Assembly (NCBI RefSeq): GCF_008642315.1
Contig: NZ_CP029192.1
Coordinates: 2,046,001 to 2,110,000 of the forward strand
Source of the DNA: Streptomyces venezuelae
GTDB lineage: Bacteria; Actinomycetota; Actinomycetes; Streptomycetales; Streptomycetaceae
DNA: 64,000 bases
Direction of reading: 5' to 3'
In this document: positions 35,648 through 44,200 of the stretch, in pieces
How the letters are laid out: each line of letters begins with the position of its first letter
Position numbering within the stretch: the stretch's first letter is position 1
Notes under the pieces: generated by a model
Told to the model about the DNA's origin: nothing
What the model saw: the letters and a program-made list of their open reading frames with translations, nothing else
The model's database searches: none
Translations under genes and position numbers: made by a program

Positions 35648-37211
35648 AGCTGTGAGCACCGGCACTGTGCACCCCACCGTCGAGCGGGCCGACGGACTCA
35701 TCGAGCTCAAGCGGTACGACGAGGCCGAGGCCCTGCTCGGGCAGCGCCTCGTCGAGGCCCCGGACGACATCCGGGCCTGGACCAAACTCGCCCTCTGCTT
35801 CGTGCGTTCCGACCAGCACGCGAAGGCCCTGACGGCGACGGACCGGGCGCTCGCGCTGGACCCCGAGGACGTCGGCGGTCTCATCATGCGCTCCCACGCC
35901 CTGCGCGGCGTCGGCGGCACGCGTTGGCAGGAGTCGGAGGGCGTACTGCGGGAGGCGATACGTCTCGCTCCTGACTACTGGTACGCGTACGCCCTCCTCG
36001 CCGACGTCGTCTGGCGCATCCGCCTCGTCCGCATCGGGCAGGCGGGCGGCGGCCAGATCACCGCCGCACAGATGCAGGGCCCCCTCCACGAGGCGGGCGA
36101 CATCGCCATGGAGGCGCTCCGCCTCGGTCCCGAAGAGGTCTACGCGCACGAAGTGGCCTGGCAGATCGCCGACCTGGCCGGCAACAGCACGGGCGCCGAC
36201 CAGCTGGACCACGCGATCCTCCGCCTCGACCCGAACCACCCATACGCCCTGGCCCGCCAGACCAGAAAGGCCGCCTCCGCGCCCGGCGTCAAGGCCCGCG
36301 AGGCCGCCACGCTGTACGCCGACGCGCTGGCCTCCGCCCCGGACTCCCGTCCCATGCGGGACGGCCTCGACGACGCGTCGTACCGCATGCTGCGCGGCAT
36401 CCGCTGGCTCGCCCTGCTCTGCCTCGCCGTCATCGCGGCCTCCGGCCTCGACCTCTTCGTCACCGAGGGCGAGACCCCGCGCGAGCTGCCCGTCTCGCTC
36501 GGCCAGCGCCTCTGGTTCCTCGTCCCGATGTCCGCGCTGTGGACGGTGGGCGCCCTGCTCAGGTACCGGCGGCTGCGGGCGGGCGTCCGCATCAACATCC
36601 GCTCCCTCATCCGGCGCCGCAAGTGGGCGCGCATCGTCCTCGCTCAGGCCGCGTGGGCCATGCTCTGCACACTGCTCATCGCGGAGATCCCGTGGTCCGA
36701 ACGGACCGTGCCGCAGGTGCTGTTCTGGGCCGGCCTCGTCCCGACGCTCGCCACGGTCTGGTTCGACCGCAAGAAGAACAGCTGACGCGAGGAGGGGTGG
36801 CGGCGCGAGGACGAACTCGCACCACACCGTCTTGCCCGGTGCCTGTTCCTCGACCCCCCACTTGTCGGCCAGCGCCGCGACGAGCAGGAGTCCGCGCCCC
36901 GACTCGCCGTCCTCCCGCTCGTCGAGGTCGAGCCTCGGCCGTCCGCTGCCGCTGTCGTGCACGGCCACGCGGATGGTGTCGCCGCCATGGTCGACGTACA
37001 GCCGGAATCCCCGTCCGGGCGGGACGCCGTGCAATAGCGCGTTGGTCACCAACTCACTGACGCAGAGCGTGATGTCGTCGGCGCGTTCACCCTCGATCCC
37101 CCAGTCGCCGAGCGCTGCGGCGGCGAAGGCGCGGGCTGCGGGGATGGAGTGGCGCTCGCGCCGGTAGAAACTTTCTCGGTTCACGTGACGAGAGTCACTC
37201 TCCGTGGTCAT
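35625..37211 (-). CDS. Anti-sigma-type ATP-binding protein, abnormally open reading frame
   Basis: The first 140 residues (36790-37211) are a GHKL/HATPase_c serine kinase-like domain of the RsbW/AbaA-cluster type. They show the N box LCVSELVTNALLHG, G1 box VHDSGSGRP and G2 box ESGRGLLLVAALADKWGV. Members are normally 130-150 residues long. Here no stop follows; the frame stays open for another 1.1 kb wholly antisense to the TPR gene and ends at 35625, giving 528 residues. The tail is Arg/Glu/Gly-rich antisense-type sequence, so a lost stop or a small frameshift at the natural end near 36780 is likely. It is divergent from the HTH gene, as in WhiJ-type clusters. Confidence 0.6.
   Translation of the reverse strand: MTTESDSRHVNRESFYRRERHSIPAARAFAAAALGDWGIEGERADDITLCVSELVTNALLHGVPPGRGFRLYVDHGGDTIRVAVHDSGSGRPRLDLDEREDGESGRGLLLVAALADKWGVEEQAPGKTVWCEFVLAPPPLLASAVLLAVEPDRGERRDEAGPEQHLRHGPFGPRDLRDEQCAEHGPRGLSEDDARPLAAPDEGADVDADARPQPPVPEQGAHRPQRGHRDEEPEALAERDGQLARGLALGDEEVEAGGRDDGEAEQGEPADAAQHAVRRVVEAVPHGTGVRGGGQRVGVQRGGLAGLDAGRGGGLSGLAGQGVWVVRVEAEDRVVQLVGARAVAGQVGDLPGHFVRVDLFGTEAERLHGDVARLVEGALHLCGGDLAAARLPDADEADAPDDVGEEGVRVPVVRSETYRLPQYALRLLPTRAADAAQGVGAHDETADVLGVQRERPVRRRQGLRVLVGTHEAEGEFGPGPDVVRGLDEALPEQGLGLVVPLELDESVGPLDGGVHSAGAHSSTASASS
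35652..36785 (+). CDS. TPR membrane protein paired with the AAA ATPase
   Basis: A 377-residue protein. TPR repeats fill about 5-220 (KRYDEAEALLGQRLVEAPDD; HAKALTATDRALALDPED). They are followed by a helix near 250-270, a second pair near 285-310, and a last pair near 335-365. The TPR part is cytosolic and may recruit or position the AAA ATPase encoded just upstream. GTG start, 4-base spacing, clear operon. Confidence 0.75.
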   Translation: MSTGTVHPTVERADGLIELKRYDEAEALLGQRLVEAPDDIRAWTKLALCFVRSDQHAKALTATDRALALDPEDVGGLIMRSHALRGVGGTRWQESEGVLREAIRLAPDYWYAYALLADVVWRIRLVRIGQAGGGQITAAQMQGPLHEAGDIAMEALRLGPEEVYAHEVAWQIADLAGNSTGADQLDHAILRLDPNHPYALARQTRKAASAPGVKAREAATLYADALASAPDSRPMRDGLDDASYRMLRGIRWLALLCLAVIAASGLDLFVTEGETPRELPVSLGQRLWFLVPMSALWTVGALLRYRRLRAGVRINIRSLIRRRKWARIVLAQAAWAMLCTLLIAEIPWSERTVPQVLFWAGLVPTLATVWFDRKKNS

Positions 37212-37295
37212 GATGAAGCAGTGTGTAAACCCGTACGGGCGGGCTGTACGGGTTCCCTGCGTGCAAGCACGGCTTCTGTTGGGGAGTTGGACCGT

Positions 37296-38123
37296 ATGAG
37301 CAGGCCAAGGCGACGATCACACAGGAACGCGTCGGCGATGCGGATGGTGGGTGCTCTGCTTGCACTGCACCGGTCCGCAGCCGGCTACACGCAGAGTTCG
37401 CTCGCCGAGCGTTTTGGCCTCAGCGAGGAGCAAATCGCCTCCGTGGAGCAGGGGCGGAGGGCGTTGAAGCTGGACTTGGCGGTGCAGCTTGACGCTTTGC
37501 TGGGCACCAACGGCACGTTGGAGACTGCGGTCTCCAACATGCCGGAGATCGACCTCGTTCCGAGGTGGGCGGAGGAGTACATGGACCTCGAGCGTGAGGC
37601 ACTTGCTCTGTCCTGGTACGACAACCAGGTCCTGCCTGGCCTGCTTCAGACCTCGGACTACGCACGAGGTGTGTTCCAGAACGATGTTCCGGCACTCACC
37701 GAGGACGAGATTGAGCTACGCGTTGCGGCGCGCATGGAGCGCCAAGAAGTTCTCCACCGGCGAGCGCCTCCGACAGTGTGCTTCATCATTTCCCAGGTGA
37801 CCTTGATGGACCGCCTCGGCGGCGACGACGTGTACGTTGCCCAGCTTCGTCACCTGCTCGAGTTGACCTCCCTGCCTGGCGTCACGCTTCAGGTCATGCC
37901 CGTCGGCCGCAGCTTCCACGCCGGGCTGTCCGGGCCCTTCATCCTCATCGAAACCCCGGACCACCAGCGCCTTGGCTACACCGAGGCACAGCGAGGCAGC
38001 CAACTGATCGCCGACCCGGACGAGGTGTCCATTCTGGAGCGCAAGTGTGCGATGCTGCGGACACAGGCTCTCAACCCCCTTGAGACCAGAGACCTGTTGG
38101 ACCGTCTGCTAGGAGAGCAATGA
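37296..38123 (+). CDS. WhiJ-like XRE regulator with DUF5753 domain
   Basis: A 275-residue regulator. The XRE helix-turn-helix at about 15-70 (YTQSSLAERFGLSEEQIASVEQ) is followed by a DUF5753 domain (WYDNQVLPGLLQTSDYARG; RQEVLHRRAPPTVCFIISQ; LQVMPVGRSFHAGLSGPF). Streptomyces genomes hold many such genes, each next to an anti-sigma-like ATPase and a DUF397 protein; WhiJ in this family represses development. The ATG at 37296 follows GGGGAG. The stop overlaps the DUF397 start (ATGA). Confidence 0.9.
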   Translation: MSRPRRRSHRNASAMRMVGALLALHRSAAGYTQSSLAERFGLSEEQIASVEQGRRALKLDLAVQLDALLGTNGTLETAVSNMPEIDLVPRWAEEYMDLEREALALSWYDNQVLPGLLQTSDYARGVFQNDVPALTEDEIELRVAARMERQEVLHRRAPPTVCFIISQVTLMDRLGGDDVYVAQLRHLLELTSLPGVTLQVMPVGRSFHAGLSGPFILIETPDHQRLGYTEAQRGSQLIADPDEVSILERKCAMLRTQALNPLETRDLLDRLLGEQ

Positions 38124-38356
38124 GCGGCACCGCGCTTACCTGGTTCAAGTCGAGCTACAGCAGTGAACAGGGCGGCGCATGTCTCGAAGCCGCCTACAAC
38201 TGGCGAAAGTCGAGCTATAGCGGCGACGAAGGCGGCGCTTGCGTCGAGGTCGCCACCCACCCCACCGCCATCCACATCCGCGACTCCAAGAACCCGGACG
38301 GCCCGCACTTCACCGTCACCCCGGACGCCTGGACCGCGTTCCTGAAGCTCCCCTGA
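38120..38356 (+). CDS. DUF397 protein with duplicated N-terminal motif
   Basis: A 78-residue protein. DUF397 normally has one W-x-KSSYS-x-x-x-GG-x-CVEVA motif, then VRDSKNP and a C-terminal FTVTPDAWTAF. Here the first motif occurs twice, 20 residues apart (TWFKSSYSSEQGGACLEAA, then NWRKSSYSGDEGGACVEVA), an in-frame duplication of about 60 bases. The protein is thought to act with the DUF5753 regulator, possibly as toxin or co-regulator. It starts 4 bases inside the previous gene, and the next gene follows after 5 bases. Confidence 0.9.
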   Translation: MSGTALTWFKSSYSSEQGGACLEAAYNWRKSSYSGDEGGACVEVATHPTAIHIRDSKNPDGPHFTVTPDAWTAFLKLP

Positions 38357-38361
38357 CGCAC

Positions 38362-38997
38362 GTGAGGTATTACCTCTACGTCTCCCGCACCAAGCTGGAC
38401 ATGCTGTACGAGCAGATCCCGCCGAAGCTGCTGAAAAGGCTCGCCGTCGAGGCGAAGGTCGACCTCAAGGTGCTCAGTGTCGCCGTCCAGTCGCCGCGTG
38501 CGGACGTGACCTCGTACGACAAGCTGGACATCGTCGAGGCCTACCTGGAGCGGGAGTTCGACGTCAGCTGGATGACGGAGCCGAGGCCCTGGTTCCGGGG
38601 TGACCTGGAGCTGCGGGTCGCCGGGTACGGGTCTCCCGAGGGGCCGACGTTCATGACGGGCCGCGACGGCGACACCGTGATCGCGCTGATCGGCTCGGCG
38701 CACCACCTCCTCGGCCAGCGCACCGCGCCCGAGACGATCCAGCGCACCTACTCGATGTTGCCGTCACTGTTCAGGCTGCTGGACGACCGGCAAGGACGTG
38801 CGCACGGACAGGACGCGGCACATGACGTCCTGGAGTTCGCCGAGACGTTGAAGGAGCCGCCGGTCTACAGCGAGTTCCTCGCACGACGGCTGCTGCACGG
38901 CACGGCGGCCGGCCGGGACGGACGACAGGTCGACATCGTCGTAGGCACGCCGTTGTACGTGGCGATGGCGGACGAGGACACGCGCCGGGAGGCCTGA
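38362..38997 (+). CDS. DUF7019-like conflict-associated protein
   Basis: A 211-residue soluble protein beginning RYYLYVSRTKLDMLYEQIP. It resembles an actinobacterial family I believe is called DUF7019, seen near predicted biological-conflict genes; the assignment is from memory. Other visible segments are SAVQ-type SVAVQSPRADV, VALIGSAHHLLGQ and EFLARRLLHG. GTG start 5 bases after the DUF397 stop and 1 base before the HEAT gene start zone, so it is in one operon with both. No catalytic motif seen. Confidence 0.6.
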   Translation: MRYYLYVSRTKLDMLYEQIPPKLLKRLAVEAKVDLKVLSVAVQSPRADVTSYDKLDIVEAYLEREFDVSWMTEPRPWFRGDLELRVAGYGSPEGPTFMTGRDGDTVIALIGSAHHLLGQRTAPETIQRTYSMLPSLFRLLDDRQGRAHGQDAAHDVLEFAETLKEPPVYSEFLARRLLHGTAAGRDGRQVDIVVGTPLYVAMADEDTRREA

Positions 38998-38998
38998 C

Positions 38999-40903
38999 GT
39001 GGAGCCGGACATCGTGCGGATGCGGCTGGAGGGCGATGTCGCGGGCCTGGCCGAAGTCATGCGGTCCGGCCCCTCCCCGCACTACTCGTGGGCCGTCGAC
39101 CTGCTGAGGGACATCGGCGGGCGTGAGGCGGCCGACGCCCTCTTCGACTGCGTCAACCGGCCGGACGCCTACCCGAAACGGCTGCACCTGCACGCACTGT
39201 CCGCCCTCGCGGAGCTGCGGGACCGCCGCGCCGTCCCCCGGATCCTGAGGACGGCGCGGCGCGGCGAACCGGACAACTGGGCGCGGGCAGCCCGGATGTA
39301 CGAGGACCTGGGCGCGGTCGGCGGCCCCGAGGCGGTCCGTGAGCTCATCCACCGCCTGGGCGACCCGAAGCCGCCACGCATGGTCGTCGAGGCGGTGGCC
39401 CGGCTGCGCCCTCCGGAGGCCGTGCCCGCACTCCTTGCCGCGCTCTGGGCGCTGCTGCCCGGCGACGAGATGCACACCGTGGAGACGCTGGGGGCGATGC
39501 GTGACCCTCGTACCGCACCGGCATTGCTGTACCTGGCGGCATCCGAAGGCAGCTCACCGCGCCTGCGGAAGGGGGCGGTCCTGGCGCTCGCGCAGCTCCC
39601 CGAGGACTGCTGGCCGCCACCGGCGGGCACGGACGCCGAGTTCATGCTGACGCGCGCGCTGTGCGACCCGGACGCGGCGACCGCACGACCCGCCGCCGCC
39701 CTCCTGGCCAGGACCAACTACGGCATGGAGATACTGCGGAGCCACGTCCACGGCGCCGCGCCGCGGATACCGGCCGAGGACCGTACTCCCGCCTGCGCCG
39801 CCGTGACGGTCTGCGCGTACATCCAGGAACACCCCGCACGCTTCGGCGAGGACTACCGGGACATACCGAACCTGATCGCTCTGCTCGGCGAGCAGTCCGT
39901 ACCGATGGTGCGCAGAGCGGCGGCATCGGCGCTCGGCGCGGTCGGAGGCAGCGCGGCGACCGAAGCGCTGCTCGCCGCGCTGGGCGACGACCGTACCGTC
40001 GACACGGTCGCGCGGGCTCTGTCGGCGCTGCCCGAGCCGCCCGTACGGGAGTTGCTCGCGGCGCTGGCGGACGACTCCCCCGCGGCCCGGCCGCAACGCC
40101 GGGGCTCCGCCATCGCATTGGGGCTGCTGGAGTGCGCGGACGCGGCGCCGCTGCTCCTGGACGCGCTCGGCCCGGAGAACCCCAGGGACGTACGATCGGC
40201 CGCCGCCGACGCGCTCGGGGACCTGCGACACGAACCGGCCGCCGCGCGCCTCGCGTCCCTCGCGGGCGACAACGAGGAGCCGGGCACACTGCGCGCTCGG
40301 GCGGTGCACGCGCTGGGCCGCATCGGTGCGCCAGAGTCGTTACGCGTCCTGCTGGCCGCCGCACGCGACCCGTCGGAGCCGGTGCGGGTGCAGGCGGTGC
40401 GGGCGCTGGGTGGGTTCCCCGTGCGGGAGGCGGTCGCCGCGCTCGGGGAGATCGCCTCGACGGACGCGAACCGTGACGTCGCGCGGGGCGCGGTGAGGGC
40501 GTTGGGCCGCATGGGCGCCCCGGCGGTGCACGTCCTCGCCGCGATGGCGTCGCGGTTCCGGCCGGACGTGGGGGAGGAACTGGTGACGGCGCTCGCCGAG
40601 TGCGCGGGGGCCGAAGCGGTGTCGGGGCTGGCCGTGCTGGCGACCTCGCCGGAGACCGCGGACGTCCGCGTCTCCGCGACCGAGACCCTGGTCGCCCGCC
40701 ACTCCCCCGACTGCGTCGCACCCCTGGCGTCGATCCTCAGCGCCGACCCCGGCTACTACCCGCGCGACACCGCCCTGCGCGGCCTCGCTGCGCTGGACAC
40801 GGAGGAGGCCGACGCGCACGTCCTCACGTACTGCCGGACGAAGGGTCTCGCGAGCGAGGAAGTACGCGCGGCGCTCCGCACCATCGCGGACCGCAGGCGC
40901 TGA
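38999..40903 (+). CDS. HEAT-repeat protein
   Basis: A 634-residue all-alpha protein made of about 15 HEAT/PBS-lyase-type repeats of 30-35 residues (for example VRRAAASALGAVGGSAATEALLAAL, RSAAADALGDLRHEPAAARL, VRVQAVRALGGFPVREAVAAL). It is cytosolic, with no enzyme domain. HEAT solenoids act as protein-binding scaffolds or sensors. GTG start one base after the DUF7019-like stop. It is convergent with the CHAT-NTPase pair, only 3 bases from that pair's end. Confidence 0.85.
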   Translation: MEPDIVRMRLEGDVAGLAEVMRSGPSPHYSWAVDLLRDIGGREAADALFDCVNRPDAYPKRLHLHALSALAELRDRRAVPRILRTARRGEPDNWARAARMYEDLGAVGGPEAVRELIHRLGDPKPPRMVVEAVARLRPPEAVPALLAALWALLPGDEMHTVETLGAMRDPRTAPALLYLAASEGSSPRLRKGAVLALAQLPEDCWPPPAGTDAEFMLTRALCDPDAATARPAAALLARTNYGMEILRSHVHGAAPRIPAEDRTPACAAVTVCAYIQEHPARFGEDYRDIPNLIALLGEQSVPMVRRAAASALGAVGGSAATEALLAALGDDRTVDTVARALSALPEPPVRELLAALADDSPAARPQRRGSAIALGLLECADAAPLLLDALGPENPRDVRSAAADALGDLRHEPAAARLASLAGDNEEPGTLRARAVHALGRIGAPESLRVLLAAARDPSEPVRVQAVRALGGFPVREAVAALGEIASTDANRDVARGAVRALGRMGAPAVHVLAAMASRFRPDVGEELVTALAECAGAEAVSGLAVLATSPETADVRVSATETLVARHSPDCVAPLASILSADPGYYPRDTALRGLAALDTEEADAHVLTYCRTKGLASEEVRAALRTIADRRR

Positions 40904-40906
40904 GGT

Positions 40907-41281
40907 TCAGGTCGCGGAATCCTCGTCGGCGATGAGGTCCAGAAGCTGGTCGGGAGTGAGAGTGGCCAGGTCGACGGAGCGGTCTTCGCGGACGAGTCGT
41001 GCCGTTGCCTGCTGAGCCCTGAGCTGTTGGGCGCGTTCGATGAGATCGCCGGCGCGGCGCCGTTTGTGGATACGGTCGGCGATGTCCGCGACCGCGAGCA
41101 TGGCTGAGGGGATGGACACGATCAGGGCCGTCACCGCAACAGGGTCGACGACCTTGGAGTCCGGATCGATCGCCGGTTCCGCTGTCGCAACGGGTTCGGG
41201 TGGGTAGCCCCATTCCGTGGTCAACGCGGCGACACTCTTCCCGGCGGCTTCGGCGTCCGCTCCGACAAACTCGATGATCAC
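40907..41281 (-). CDS. Small EACC1-like partner of the CHAT-NTPase
   Basis: A 124-residue protein. An N-terminal alpha/beta start (IIEFVGADAEAAGKS) is followed by the VVDPVAVTALIVSIPSAML hydrophobic helix and a basic, charged C-terminus. This layout resembles effector-associated constant components (EACC1) described beside predicted NTP-dependent conflict systems; the match is by eye and tentative. Its GTG overlaps the CHAT gene stop (GTGA), so it is made with the large protein. It could anchor the complex at the membrane. Confidence 0.6.
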   Translation of the reverse strand: MIIEFVGADAEAAGKSVAALTTEWGYPPEPVATAEPAIDPDSKVVDPVAVTALIVSIPSAMLAVADIADRIHKRRRAGDLIERAQQLRAQQATARLVREDRSVDLATLTPDQLLDLIADEDSAT

Positions 41282-44200
41282 GGTTCCTCGTTTCCGTCGT
41301 CGGTGGCATCCAGTAACTCGTCGAGCTCGTCGACTACGTCCGACATACCGATCTTGACGGCAGCGGCTCGGCTCGTCTGGAACACCTGTCGGGCCTGTGC
41401 GCGTTCGCCTGCGGCCAGCAGAAGTTGCCCCCAGGTGGCCCCGACAACCGCGATGCCATCCGGTCGCTGAAGCTGCAAGAACAAGTGAAATGAGGTGGAC
41501 AGCCTCGGGATGGCCGCGTCGAAATCCTCGCGACTCAGATCGATGCGCGCAAGGCCCCAGTTGGCTGCCGCGACGCCATCCATGTCCCTGAGCTGCTCAT
41601 TTGCTTTCAAGCGCTTGCGCTGTAGTTCGATTGCTTCGTCGACCTCGCCCCGCTGAAAGAGGATCTCGGCGATCTGCCCCCAGGTGACCGCGACCGAACG
41701 GGTGTCACCGATCCGCTCGTAGACAGGCAGTTCGACCTCACGGCGAATCCGCAATGCTTCGTCGACCTCGCCCCGCTGTTCGAGAATGTCAGCGATCTGC
41801 CCCCAGGTGATCGCGACCGAGCGGGTGTCACCGATCCGCTCGTACGTCGGCAGGGTGACCTCGCGGCGGATCCGCAATGCTTCCTCGACCTCGCCCCGCT
41901 GCTGAAGCACGTCAGAGATCTGCCCCCAGGCGACTGCGGCCGAACGGGTGTCACCGATCCGCTCGAATGCAGGCAGGATGACCTCGCGGCGGATCCGCAA
42001 TGCTTCCTCGACCTCGCCCCGCTGATAAAGGATCTCAGCGATCTGCCCCCAGGTGACCGCGACCGACCGGGTGTCACCGATCCGCTCGTACACAGGCAGT
42101 TCGACCTCACGGCGGAGCCGTAGTGCCTCGTCGGCCTCGCCCCGCTGCTGAAGGATGTCGGCGGTCTGCCCCCACATGACCGCGACCGAGCGAGTGTCGC
42201 CGGCGTCTGTGAACAGTTGGCGGGCCTGGTGAAGCAAGTCCTCGGCCTGGTCAACCTCGCCGCGGGTGAGCAGGCGGTTGGCCTGGTCGTAGAGAAGTGC
42301 GCCGTGGGCTGCCGGGTTGATCTGCACCTCACTGGTCCGGGTTTGCTGGACCGCACGGTTGAGCAGGGTGTCGGCGTGGGCGCCGTCTCCGCTGGTGACG
42401 GCCGCGTCGGCGACGGCCCGTAACAGGCCGACGGGGACCTCGTGGTCGTGGCGGTCGAGGAGAGTGATCGCGTGGTGGCCGAGTTCGGCGGCGGTGGACG
42501 CCGGGCCCTGCCGCAGGGCGGACACGGCCGCAGTGGCGCAGTCGGCGGTGATGGTCGGGTTGTCGGCGGCCAGGGCCAGTTGCGTCAACTGCAGGTCCAT
42601 GTCGCCGCCGCGGTCGGGGCGGGGTATGGGGCCGCCCCACTGGGCGTACAGCGGTTCGGCAGCCACGGAGGCGAGGACGGCCTGCTCGTCGGAGGTGAGG
42701 GGCGCCAGGCGTCCGGCCGCGAGGGTGTTGACGGCCAGGGCCGGGACGTTGGGGCGATGCTGGTCGGGAAATGTGTCGAGGAGCCCGAGGCCGCACAGGC
42801 GGGCCGCCGATCCGCCGACAGCGGCGGCGATGACGTCGATGACGGGTTGCGGGACCGGGACGGTGAACAGGGTGCAGGCCCGTAACAGGGCGCAGTGGGT
42901 GGGTCCGGCCTGGTCAAGGAGTGCGTCGAGGGCCAGGTTCGCCAGGAAATCGCCGATGTCGGCGTTGTCGGCCGGCAGGTCACCCTGGTGAAGGTATGCC
43001 TCCATGCCCGCGACCGCGGCCTCGGCACGGGCCTGGTCGACCTGGCTGCTGTAGACCAGGCGCAGCCCGATGAGGTCCTGGAGTCCGGGGTTGCCGCAAC
43101 TGACGTCAAGGGCCCGCTGGGCCAGGTCGGCTCGCTGGGTTGCGTACCCGGCCGGGGCCAGGCCCTGCTGACGGCGCTGGAGCTTGAGCTGCGCCGCCGA
43201 CGACAACGGCTGCAACTGGACCGGTTCCAACCGAGCCTGCAACCCGTCGAGCGCGAACGTATAGCGGCTGGTGATCAGCAGACGGCTGTCGGTCATGGAC
43301 GGGTCGAACGCACTGAGCACGTCGGCGAGTACGGCGGCGTGCTCGGGATCGACCCGGTGCGGGCCGTCGGGGTCGGCGGTGAGGATCTGTTCGAGATCGT
43401 CGATGATCAGCAGGAGGGGTTTGCGGATGTCGTCGAGTTGTTGGGCGCACGGTCCGGCCAGCAGGTCGATCAGCAGTGGCCGCAGGCGGTCCGGCTGTTC
43501 ACGGAGCTCGGCGCGCCTCGCCTCGATGAGGGCGCGGGCATCGGGGTTGGCGGCGACGGCGTCGGCGATGGCGTCGATGATCGCCGTCGGGGTGTAGTCG
43601 CCGAACACAACGGCGACGGCCCGGTTGGGGTGACGGTCGGCGATCCGGGCGGCCAGGCTCGACTTGCCCAACCGGCCCTGCCCCTGGAGCAGGACCCCGG
43701 CTTTCCGCCCGCCGCGCAGGGCGCGCAGCGTCTGCTGCATTTCCGGGCGACGGCCCACGAACATCTCCGCTGCCGCGACCCGTAGCTGGTGCTTGCGGTC
43801 CATGAACGTCTGGGTCCCGTGGTGCGGGGGCACCATCTGGCGCTTGCGGTTTCCCCCGACCACAGAGCCGCCACCAGCCGGGCCCAGCCACAACCGCGCC
43901 AGGTGCCAGTCGGCGCGCTGGCGCTCGTCGGAACAGGCCAGTAGATGGCGGCGGGCGACGGCGACGGCCTCGGTCACCTCGACCCGGCGGCTGAGCTGCT
44001 GGTACAGGCGTTCGGCGAAACGCGTGGCGGCTCGGTCGCTGACCGAGCCGTCCCAGCCGATGACGGCAGGAATCCCGGCGGTCACCAGCCCGGTGGCCAA
44101 CGAGTGCGCCACCGGCACGCCGGGATCGGGCGCAGGACCGCCCCGGTGACCGGCACCAGCGGGAACATGTCCGGTCACGTCGGCACCGGTGGCGGTCAGG

